From Isoetes taiwanensis (Eukaryota; Streptophyta; Lycopodiopsida; Isoetales; Isoetaceae), in the NCBI GenBank assembly GCA_021234155.1, contig JAJEKV010000132.1, forward strand, positions 188,001 to 252,000: DNA of 64,000 bases. The letters are read 5' to 3'. The notes below the pieces were generated by a model. The model saw nothing but the letters and a program-made list of their open reading frames with translations. It was not told the DNA's origin and searched no databases. The stretch's first letter is position 1, and each line of letters opens with the position of its first letter. Of the stretch, positions 55,701 through 64,000 are shown one piece after another. Made by a program: the position numbers and the translations under genes.

Positions 55701-56447
55701 CACTTTGACTTTGGCCTCCCATTTGCCATGAATTGTTTGTGCATAGCCATCCTACTTTTCTTCAAACTTAAGCCTCGTTTTTCTTGATCCATGATGTGAT
55801 CCAAATTTAACTTCACTCTCCTCTCCCTTGACCTTCCTCTTGATTTGTACTGACATGTCTGCCACTTCTCCCTCCACCTCTTCATATTCACAGGCTATTC
55901 ATATTGCCGCATCCTTTCCTCGCTCCAAATGTCCTATTATTTTCCTTATGACCTCTCATTTAACACTTTCATTTCTCTTTGTTCAACATTCACATCTTGT
56001 TTAACAAATGTGTTGCATTGCATTTTTTGTCGCAAGTACGTCTTATTTGGCAAATTCTAGTTTGACATCGTGTTCTTGAAGTTCTTTAGTATTCTAGGTT
56101 TTTTCGGCGCTATCATTATATATCATTGGCATATTTGCTATTTGGCTTTATCTGGATATGATGCATATTGCGTTTGGTCACCGCCTTGAGATTTTGCGGC
56201 ATGGGTTTCTATTGGATCATTTTTTCTTTTTATGCTTCTCTTTGTCTTGATGGGGAGTATCTTACGTTGAACATTACACAAGGTGTTATATTGGGCGCAT
56301 TCTAATTTTGTGCATGGTGCTGGTGCTGCATGATTCTAGTTATCTCGAGAAATCCATTTCTTGCTATTGCGGGCTTTTTGCACTTGTAGTGGATCTTTTT
56401 CTATTTTGGTATGATCATTATATATGGCTTTATCTGGATATGATGCA

Positions 56448-58285
56448 GGTTCCTCTTGCAAATCTTGTATTTCAAACTCTTCATTATCACTTTTATGCTT
56501 CCCCCTCTTGTTTTCCATCCTTTTGTTCATCTTGATCTCCTATTGTATCTGCTATTTCTCTAGTTTTAATTTCTGAATTTTCAAAATTGTTTAATTATTT
56601 TATTGGCTTACCATTACTAGCCCTTGAATTGAACAGTTCTCCTTCCACAAATACTACATCTCTACTTGTTAACACTCTTCTTTTTCAGGCTGAAACATCC
56701 TCTAACCTTTTGATTCCTCATCATAGCCTACTAGGTAAGTTACCATTGATTTGTCGTCAAGTTTTTTCCTTTTCTCTTTTGGTATATGACTGTAGGCTAA
56801 AGAACCATACATTTTAAACTTCTCAAAACTCGGCAACTTTCCTGACCACAAGTATTCTGAGCTGTTTTCTTTTATACTAGCAGATGGTAGAAGATTTTGT
56901 ATAAGCACAACAATTCTGACAGCTTCCTCCCATAGGTAATTTGGTAACCCTGTATGTTTGAGCAGTGCTCTTACAGCATTCAATATAGTTTTATTTATCC
57001 TCTCGTCTACACCGTTCTGCTGTGGAGTATAACTACATGTAAACTGTCTTCTAATCCCTCTTTTAATACAATAACTTCTAAAATTTGACGAGAAATACTC
57101 ACCTCCTCTATTAGAGCGTACGCATTTGATCCTTTTTCCAGTAGAGCACTCCACTTCTGCTGCAAATGCCTTAAAGGCCTCGAATGCCAAGTCCTTAGAC
57201 CTGAGACAATACACTTTTGTTTTTCTACTAAAATCGTCAATAAAGGTTATATCTTTTTCCTGTATTCCAATTACATTTAGAAGTCCACACAAATCTGTGT
57301 GTATGAGTTCCAAAATACCATTTGCTCTTTTCTTCGATCTGTTGAAAGGCAGTTTGCAATGTTTTGCAAGTAAACATCCTTTGCATACATGGTTTTCAAC
57401 CTTGTTGTTTTCAGATTCTATCCATCCCTGTTATATCATAAACTCAATGTCTTTTATATTTACATGTCCCAATCTCTCGTGCCAAGTTGTAATGTTTGCA
57501 ATATTTGAAAATATTGACAAGTTTGCACTTCCAAAACAAGTAGGATTTAGACCAAACAGATTTCCAATGCGCTTGCCCAAAAATTTCAATTAATTTCCTT
57601 CAAAGATTTTACAATGCTTTTGTTCAAAAACCACTTTGAAACCCAAATCTACTAACTAACTAACTGAAATTAAGTTCCTTACAAAGCTAGGAACACAAAA
57701 TACATTCTGTAAATTGATTACTTTGCCATTTAAATAAAAAAGCTCCAAGATTCCTTCATCTTAAATTTTTTGTATGTCTCCATTGCCTACTTGAATGTGT
57801 CCTCCTTTGCTTCCATTGCAATTCTACAGGATCGTTGATGAGCGTGCTATGGATGTTTCAGCTCCACTATCTAAAATTAACAGATCATCATTATTAATCC
57901 CTTTTGACACGAAATTTGTTTGGTAAATTCTTACCTCTTCATCAACATCTGTTGGATCCTCCTCCAACGTAACCTCTTCAGCTATATTAGCTTCGAACTT
58001 ATTGTATTTGCCCTTGCCTCTTCCTCTACCTCTAGCAGCATTAAACCCTCTTCCTCTTCCTCTAGAACTAGCATTGCCTTTTGGAGTTGGACATGTAGAT
58101 GCAAGATGCCCCCTCCCACCACAATTGCAACAATTAACTTTCCTGGATAAGTTCGGACAATTTACCTTCAAATGTCCATATTTGTTGCAGCTATAACAGG
58201 GCCTTATCTTTTCTTGACGAGTCTTCCCATTTTTTCCTTTTGTAAATAGTACTTGAATAGCATCATCTTTATTAATCACTTTTCC
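56448..58285 (-). pseudogene. copia gag C-terminus, protease and integrase
   Basis: 57824-58279 encodes two CCHC knuckles (CYSCNKYGHLKVNC and CCNCGGRGHLASTC), an Arg/Gly-rich linker and the protease core LLILDSGAETSIA. 56702-57313 encodes the integrase: HTDLCG, FIDDFSRKTKVY, CVRSNRGGEYFSSNF, YTPQQNGVDERINKTI and the GYDEESKG end. The zinc-finger part (CLLAKHCKLPF) lies just upstream at about 57340-57390. The sequence beyond runs into the expected CTSRDVVFVEGE region (about 56620-56700) before the inversion breakpoint. Stops and a phase change separate protease from integrase. Confidence 0.85.
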
Positions 58286-59618
58286 TTGCTCTTGACACGA
58301 AGCCTACACTCCAGAGGACATGCAACGTCACCTGGATGCTCTTGACACTTTTTGCCGATTCACTGGCATGCGAGTTAACTTGGCCAAAACTAGGGTGCTG
58401 CTAGTTTCATCATCCCGTCAGCCAAGGCTTCCCTCATTCACTTACCAGGGACAAGATGTAGAAGTGGCTCCGACCTACAAGTACTTGGGGATCGAGTTCT
58501 CTGCTACCACCCACTGAGATGCTGCCATCAGGTTGCGGGTCACGGCGGGTTGGAAAGCACTAGGCAGAGTTATATGCCTGGGGCTACCAGTCACACTCGT
58601 TTAGGGCCTTGGTCATGCCGGTCCTCTTGTATGGGACAGAAGTGTGGGGTCCGGTGATATCTCTCAACACCTGGAATGACCTCGAACAGGTGCAAAAAGC
58701 CTTCTTGGCATGAGCCCTTGGGGTAAAGTCCACAGTTCCATACCAGATCCTACTCCAGGAGACAAGTTTTCTATCCCTTCAACGGGCTGCATTGGAATGT
58801 CATATCATTTACTTCCAAAAGGTGGTCGCTATGGGTGATACACATTTGCCCAACCTTGCTTTGGCCATGGCGATGGTCCCCAACGCCTCAAAGCCTGCTG
58901 GAACGACAAGCAAGCTCAGTGGTTCTCACGCTGGGGTGTACAGATAAACAGATGCGTACAAGTACGGACAAAGAAAGATCACAATGCACTTAAGTTGTAC
59001 CTAGATGCTACTTTTCTCGCAAGCTCTGGGATGCAGATGCTCTGACGCACGTTAAGCTGATACACTATCAGCAACAAGTCAATCCTAGGCTCACGAGTTG
59101 TACACCCATTTGCCCATGAAGAATCGCAGACTTATAGCTTCCATTCGCACGGGTGCACATCGTCTCCGCATTGAAACAGGACGTTGGGCTCGGGAAGCAC
59201 GGGAGGAAAGGCTTTGCCAGTGTTGCCACCAGGGTGCCATTGAGGATGAATGTCATGCCCTCCAGATCTGCCCAGCGTTTGCCCATATCCGAGAGCGGTA
59301 TGTTTGATTACTAGTGCCTGGCCAATCGTTGCATGAGTTATTGAATACGGCGTTAGTGGGTTTGTTGGGGTCATACCTCCAGGAGGTTATGGATGCACGG
59401 ACTCAGTTGTGTCCTCCGGGACAGTATTGAACTGTCCTATACAATTGTACAGCGTGCCAGCATACTTATTACTGCTAAGGTTTTTCCCTCGAAAACCCTT
59501 CGGGGTGGGGGTTTTTTAATCCTGACAGTAATACGCTTGCTGCTCTCTTTTTGTTTGGGTCCCATAGGCCAATTGGTCTCCGTGGACGATAAAAAATCTA
59601 TTCTATTCTATTCTATTA
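58286..59618 (+). mobile_element. 5'-truncated LINE with (TTCTA)n tail (LINE 3), nested in copia gag
   Basis: It starts in the reverse transcriptase thumb (DMQRHLDALDTFCRFTGMRV then NLAKTRVLLVSSS; YKYLGIEFS) and continues in broken frames past LLYGTEVWGP-like sequence. The C-terminal zinc-binding domain (RLCQCCHQGAIEDECHALQI) lies at 59200-59275. The 3' end reads CTTCGGGGTGGGGGTTTTTT, TGGGTCCCATAGGCC and CTCCGTGGACGATAAAAAAT, then (TTCTA)4. The copia gag resumes on the minus strand immediately after. I found no clear target duplication. Confidence 0.8.
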
Positions 59619-60217
59619 TATGAACATAGAGATGTTTTCCAAATTAGATACTGCCATAGAAATGGTCAAGACTTGATGTTGCTGAGTATAATGAACTCCT
59701 GCACCCTCTAAATCAGCAATTATGTTATCAAAAGTTTGTAAGAATTCATTCACATCATCATTCTCCTGGAACTTCAACCTCATAAGTTCTTTGTCCATAA
59801 CATATATTTGTGATGATGTCTTTTTCTCATAATTCATTAGCAAATAACTCCACATGCTTTTAGGATGCATACCTCTCAGCTTTAATAATATACTTGAACT
59901 AACCTTGCTCATGATGATGCCCTAAGCCTCTCTTAATTTAGCTTTGTCTTCAGCTGCTACACCTCAGACAGATGTTGCTTCACCTGCTCTGACCTGATCA
60001 GAATTTCCTTCATTTATGGAGCTTGAACTTTCTGTAACTGCAGCACTGGAATTTCTAATGACTTCTCAGTCTTACTTGTTACAATAGGTTCTATGATGTC
60101 CCATAGATCCTCTACTTCCAACACATGTTTTATTTTCTCTTTTCATACTTGAAACCCTGAATTTCCTTTGATAACCTCAATGGCATTCAAAAGCCCTGCT
60201 CCAAATCTACTAGCCAT
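59616..60217 (-). pseudogene. copia gag N-terminal part
   Basis: ATG at 60217 (MASRFGAGLLNAIEVIKGN, then an in-frame stop near 60155), then VEDLWDIIEPIV and further broken sequence. The open part 59616-59912 contains MHPKSMWSYLLMNYEKKTSS, YVMDKELMRLKFQENDDVNE and FLQTFDNIIADLEGAGV, the UBN2-type copia gag pattern. LINE 3 is inserted where this part ends. The leader between primer site and ATG is only about 22 nt. Confidence 0.75.
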
Positions 60218-60239
60218 TTTGACTGCAAAAAGACACCTT

Positions 60240-60251
60240 GCTCTGATACCA
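60240..60251 (-). promoter_or_regulatory. copia primer-binding site (initiator tRNA-Met)
   Basis: TGGTATCAGAGC on the minus strand, one base from the LTR. Confidence 0.9.
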
Positions 60252-60252
60252 A

Positions 60253-60413
60253 TGTGAGATTTATAGGCTATAGGAATTTTACATTAATGTCAATTTCAAC
60301 AAATGCAACACATAATCATGTTATAGTCTATATTTTCATAACCATTGCTCATAACTCAATGCAAATATTTGTCAATAGCACTAATGAGATAGCATTGTAG
60401 CACAATATCCACA
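60253..60413 (-). repeat. copia 5' LTR, 161 bp
   Basis: TGTGAGATTTATAGG at one end and ATATCCACA at the other give TG...CA termini with TGTG/CACA inverted ends. It lies between the primer site and E repeat sequence. The other LTR should be right of the window. At 161 bp it is short for copia. Confidence 0.75.
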
Positions 60414-61186
60414 TTCTGGGAAGGGACTCGCAAAGGACACAAAACCGGCCGATAGATAGGCTTGTCATTCATCACAGCAGCAATATACAATGGTTTGAAG
60501 AATAGAGGGGGTAGCCGACCATAGGAACAATATCGGACTACCCGTAAAAAGAAATGCGCACAGGCAATATAGAAGGGTAATGGCGACAACTTCTCATCGG
60601 GATAAAAAATCCCGCCCTTTTGGGTTTTCGAGGAAAACCCTAATGAGAAATGGTCACCAACCACCTTGAATGTGTTGCCTGGAGAACCGAAGGAGATGGG
60701 TTGATGGCGAACACAAATATAGCAGGACCCCAGAAGACGGCAAATCCTTGAATGTGTTGCATGGAGAACCGAAGGGGATGGGTTAATGGCGAACACAAAT
60801 ATAGCAGGAACCCAGAAGACGGCGAACCGAAGGAGAGGGGTCAATGGCGAAGCCAAAAAAAAGCAGGACCTCTGAAGACGACGTAAAACCTGCAAGCAAC
60901 ACAAGGAACTCTAAAAAACACCCGTGAATGGTTAGAGAAATCAAACATGTAGCAGAAAAAGAGAGCAGTACCCAATAGGGGGGAGAACAGCATCACCCAA
61001 CGGGTGGAGAACAATTATGTAAAAAGAAATATATTATGGTCAAAACTGAACAAAACAAGAGACGAACTCAAAATAACATATAAGGGCGGGTAGGGTGGGA
61101 AGCAACGGACAAGGAAAAAGATGCTGCTGTGAGAAGACGCCGATAACGAGCCACAAGAAGGACGAGCACATATATAGCTACTCGTC

Positions 61187-61237
61187 CCTTCCCAGAATAA
61201 CGATCCGAGGGCTCGGATCGATGCTATTCTGGGAAGG
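61187..61237. repeat. 51-bp interrupted palindrome at an E-E junction
   Basis: CCTTCCCAGAATA (61187-61199) pairs with TATTCTGGGAAGG (61225-61237). Inside it CGATCCGAG pairs with CTCGGATCG. It marks the end of one E copy and the TATA-bearing head of the next (CATATATAGCTACTCGTCCC on the plus strand at about 61170). Confidence 0.8.
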
Positions 61238-61668
61238 GACTCGCAAAGGACACAAAACCGGCCGACTACCAGAGAACTTCCGTACCTACAAGCCCAGCCG
61301 ACGGGAAACGTCTAAACGTCGAGCAACATCGCAACGACATAGCGAGAGGGAGAGACTATGTGCACGAAGGTAATAGAGCATACATGTTGAGGCAGAAGGG
61401 GTAGAGAGGTGCGGGGGCGTGGGCCTGACGAGAGGAATATTGACGAGCCAAGGATGGTAGAGGTAAATCAGCGGAGGTCGGAAGGTTAAAAAATGTTTTG
61501 GACAAAAAAGGATATTGCGGCCTGGAGAACCGAAGGAGATGGGTCGATGGCGAAGCTGAAAAAAGCAGGACCTCAGAAGGTGGCGTAAAACCTGCAAGCA
61601 AGACAAAGAACTCTAAAAAACACCTGTGAATGGTTAGAGAAAATCTAACATGTAGCAGAAAAAAAGAG

Positions 61669-61986
61669 AGCATCACCCAATAGGGTGGAGAACAGCATCA
61701 CCTAACAGGTGGAAAACAATTACGTAAAAAGAAATATGCGTCACCCTCGAGGTGGAAATAAACAGCATCACCCGCAGGTGGAGATAGCATCACCCCTAGG
61801 GTGGAGAAAAGTGTCACCCAACGGGTGGAGAACAATCATGTAAAAAGAAATATGCGTCACCCTCGAGGTGGAAATAAACAGCATCACCCGGAGGGTGGAG
61901 AAAAAGCGTCACCCAGTGGCGGGAGAAAACATGATAAATAGAAATTTGCGTCACCATCAAGGTGGAAATAAATAGCACCACCCACA
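61669..61986. repeat. minisatellite of short hairpin units
   Basis: About ten copies of a G-[CT/AT]-CACCC-n(2-4)-GGGTGG unit, each a small palindrome (for example CATCACCCAACGGGTGG), separated by AGAAATA-rich or AACAATTATGTAAAAAGAAA spacers. Two more units lie at 60965-61015. Several units have compensating changes on both arms (CACCTAACAGGTG, CACCCTCGAGGTG). Confidence 0.7.
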
Positions 61987-63033
61987 AAAAATGGTCCAAT
62001 AGAAACCCATGTCACATAATTGCAATGGAGTGCCAAACGCAATATTTGGCACATCCAGACACAGCTAAATAGCAAAATATGATGTAGAATGATAGCACAA
62101 TGCACAATGATAGCACAATGCACTGTGAAAAAAGAGCTCAACAGCTAGCTAGAAATGAAGTTCCCGGCAAATGATGCATAATGATAGCACAATGCACAAT
62201 GGACAATGAGAGCACAATGTACAGGAAAAAATATCTCAACAACCAGCGAAAAATAAATGCCCCAAGACAACTAGAATTAGGCAGGACTAGCACCCTGCAC
62301 AAAATCAGAATGCGCCCAAGATAATACCTCATGCAGAATAACTCAATATACGCGACATCTAAAGAAAGATAAGCATCAATGTAAAACCATAGAAAAGAAT
62401 GTCAAAAACACGAAAACAAACTAAAATTAGCCAAATAAAACGTGCTTTCGACAAAAAATGCAATACACTCCATGCAGGACGAGATGCACCAATAGGAATG
62501 ATACTTTTACAGAATGAGAAAGAAGGTGGAGGTAGAGGTCAAGAAAGGGCAAGAAGGGAAAAGAGATTGAAGTTACATTCGGATCACACTGTGGTTCAAG
62601 CAAAGAGAGGCTTATGAAAAAACAAAGAAGGTCGAAGTGTGAGTCCGAAGTCAAAAGTGAGATTAAGGCCAAGGTAAAAGAGGCGATGGGGTCAAGTGCC
62701 GACGTCGAGGGGGAGTGTAAGGAGGCTAGCCATGCGGCAGACTGAGAAAAAAAGGAATAAGTGAGTACGCAAGGATGTCATAGTGTTAGGAAAATAGCCA
62801 TACCAAAATAGAAAAAGATCCACTATAAGTGCAAAAAAGCTCTCAATAGACAGCTAGAAATGGATTTCTCGGGATAACTAGAATCATGCAGAACCAGCAC
62901 CATGCACAAAATTAGAATGTGCCCAATATAACACCTTATGTACAACAACGTAAAACACTCCACATCTAGATAAGAGAAGCATAAAAATGAAAGATGATCC
63001 AATAGAAACCCATGTCGCAAAATCTCAATGCAG

Positions 63034-64000
63034 TTTCAGCCCTGCTGTAACTGCTGGACGAAAGAGGAGAACTGAACATGAAATATTAAAAGATGAGATG
63101 AATTTAGACATTGAGAAATATGGCAGAAATAGTCTAGGCAGAAGTACTAGACTACAAAAACAAAGTACAGACACAAATGAAGTATTAATGGAGCTAGAAT
63201 CTGGAGAACCAGAGTCTTTTCAGCAAGCAATGAACTCTTTGGAAAGTGATAAGTGGAAAATAACAATGGACGAGGAAATGAAAGCTTTTGAAAGAACTTC
63301 CACATATGAGCTGGTCGATCCACCTAAAGATAAAAACATAGTTGGAAATAAGCGGGTGTACAAAATTAAATTGAATGCAGATGGAAGTCCCAAATATAAA
63401 GCCAGATTGGTAGCTCAAGGCTTCTCTAAAAAAAAAGGACTTGATTATGAAGAAACATATTCACCTATGGCTAAGCTAGTAAGTATCAGAATGATTATTG
63501 CAATTGCAAATGCATTAAATCTTGAACTTCACCATATTTACATGAACACAGCTTTTTCAAATGCATATTTAGAGGAGGAGATCTTTATGAGACAAGCTCC
63601 CGGGTATGAAAAGGGGCAAGAGAAAGTCTGGAAGCTTAACAAAGCAGTGGCTAAGACAATCTCCAAGGCAATGGTATAAATGCATAGATACCTACTTAAA
63701 TCAGCAAGGGTTTATAAAATTGCAGAATGATAGAAATGTTTACACATACAGGGAAAACAATGAATATTGCATAGTGGTAATATATGTTGACGATTGTGTT
63801 ATGGCAGCAAGTAATATTAAGGTGTTGAATCTTTGCAAAAATATTTTCAAGAATAAATACAAGATGTCTGATTTAGGTGAACTTAAGAAGTTCTTAGGAA
63901 TTGAAGTAGCTCGTGACATAGCCAATAAAATAATCACTCTTTCTCAAAGCAAATACATCGAGACAGTGTTGACTAAATTTAATATGTTGGAATGTAATCC
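63034..64000 (+). pseudogene. copia reverse transcriptase (3' half, continues past the window)
   Basis: The frame to 63679 has MDEEMKAFERTSTYELVDPP, VYKIKLNADGSPKYKARLVA, QGFSKKKGLDYEETYSPMAK and YMNTAFSNAYLEEEIFMRQA. After a deletion at about 63652 that removes part of the expected YGLRQ motif, it resumes in another phase with SPRQWYKC-like sequence, then IVVIYVDDCVMAASN (catalytic YVDD), and SDLGELKKFLGIEV. RNase H and the 3' LTR lie beyond the window. The start shown is the inversion breakpoint; the apparent upstream ATG at 62987 is E sequence. Confidence 0.85.

Larger units (their letters stand above)
49850..56447 (+). repeat. E repeat family, left part (forward)
   Basis: The head at 49865-49930 has the CGATCC...CTCGGATCG dyad, TTATTCTGGGAAGGGACGAG and an AGCTATATATGTGCTCGTCC TATA-like hairpin. 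A second copy of this head lies in reverse orientation at 61090-61237. From about 53.9 kb the sequence consists of diverged repeats of about 1250 bp; for example TCTGGATATG plus GCATATTGCGTTTGG occurs at 54901 and 56151, and part of it at 56432. Its frames show no domain. The right end is cut at TGCA 56444-56447, and the sequence resumes in reverse orientation at 63028. It could be a large nonautonomous element or a complex satellite; the class is unknown. Confidence 0.55.
56448..60413 (-). mobile_element. Ty1/copia 5' half, inverted (LTR to integrase)
   Basis: On the minus strand: 161-bp LTR (60413-60253), primer site, gag, zinc knuckles, protease and integrase. It stops at 56448 just before the reverse transcriptase, which continues on the plus strand at 63034. 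Re-inverting 56448-63028 makes the copia element continuous and joins the two E parts. The LTR abuts E sequence (TTCTG at 60414-60418 is the expected target duplication; the other copy lies beyond the window). A LINE fragment splits gag from the knuckles. Confidence 0.8.
60414..63028 (-). repeat. E repeat family, right part (inverted)
   Basis: Reverse complement of E sequence. From 63028 leftward it reads the same unit as 56190-56415 (TTGAGATTTTGCG, CATGGGTTTCTATTGGATCA, GTGGATCTTTTTCTATTTTG). At 61187-61237 an E copy ends (GAGTCCCTTCCCAGAATA) and another begins with the dyad head, so copies are head to tail. 60650-61030 and 61500-61730 are diverged copies of one segment (GGAGAACCGAAGGAGATGGG; CCTGTGAATGGTTAGAGAAA). 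The hairpin minisatellite is inside. Confidence 0.6.

Noticed and set aside
61669-61986. CRISPR array
   Set aside because: Units are short imperfect hairpins with unequal, related spacers in plant nuclear DNA; there are no cas genes.
62987-63033. ATG at 62987 as the start of the copia reverse transcriptase protein
   Set aside because: These bases belong to the E repeat; the copia sequence begins only at the inversion breakpoint (about 63034).
1-64000. tRNA and rRNA genes
   Set aside because: I saw no cloverleaf or conserved rRNA stretch; the TGGTATCAGAGC matches are primer-binding sites next to LTRs.

Overview
The window is nuclear DNA of a land plant. The evidence is a pair of tRNA-iMet-primed LTR retrotransposons of the Ty3/gypsy chromovirus and Ty1/copia types, several plant-type LINEs, telo-box/TATA sequence and one plant LYR-motif gene. 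The species cannot be read from the sequence; a large-genome plant, perhaps a fern or another non-seed plant, is my guess. Genes are sparse. The only intact cellular gene I can support is a mitochondrial LYR-motif protein at 18795-19271 (minus). Bases 1-18.8 kb are AT-rich intergenic sequence with short tandem duplications, fold-back repeats and a dead copia gag remnant.

From about 20 to 38.9 kb lies a LINE (ORF1, then ORF2 with endonuclease and reverse transcriptase). A 13.2-kb Ty3/gypsy element (21245-34412, minus strand) is inserted in its ORF1. This element is complete in outline: two LTRs of about 1.56 kb with TGTGACGT...ACGTCACA ends, a 5-bp target duplication AGAAC, an initiator-Met primer site, a polypurine tract, gag, and pol with a C-terminal chromodomain. 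Between its 5' LTR and gag it carries about 3.5 kb of extra sense-strand coding sequence in two modules. Each module has a pair of long hairpins, a CTATAAATAG TATA box and a reading frame. The first frame begins with an exact histone H3 tail (MARTKQTARK) and ends with an H3/CENH3-like histone fold; about 300 charged residues separate the two. The second encodes an unrecognised protein with an acidic tract. This histone-bearing chromovirus is the most interesting thing in the window. Its frames carry many small indels. Differences between its two LTRs fall largely at CG/CAG/CTG sites, so some breaks may be methylation-linked sequencing errors rather than decay.

From 39 to 49.8 kb there are MITE-like inverted repeats, a LINE relic, a 5'-truncated LINE with a clear target duplication (42615-46592, minus) that itself holds a MITE-like insertion, an unidentified coding remnant and a LINE 3'-end fragment.

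From 49.85 kb to the end the sequence is a repeat family I call E: a head-to-tail array with a dyad head, 1.25-kb internal repeats and a hairpin minisatellite. A copia element with 161-bp LTRs is inserted in it. A 6.6-kb inversion between two TGCA sites (56444 and 63029) has split the copia element, so gag-protease-integrase now read on the minus strand and reverse transcriptase on the plus strand. A LINE 3' fragment (58.28-59.62 kb) is nested in the copia gag.
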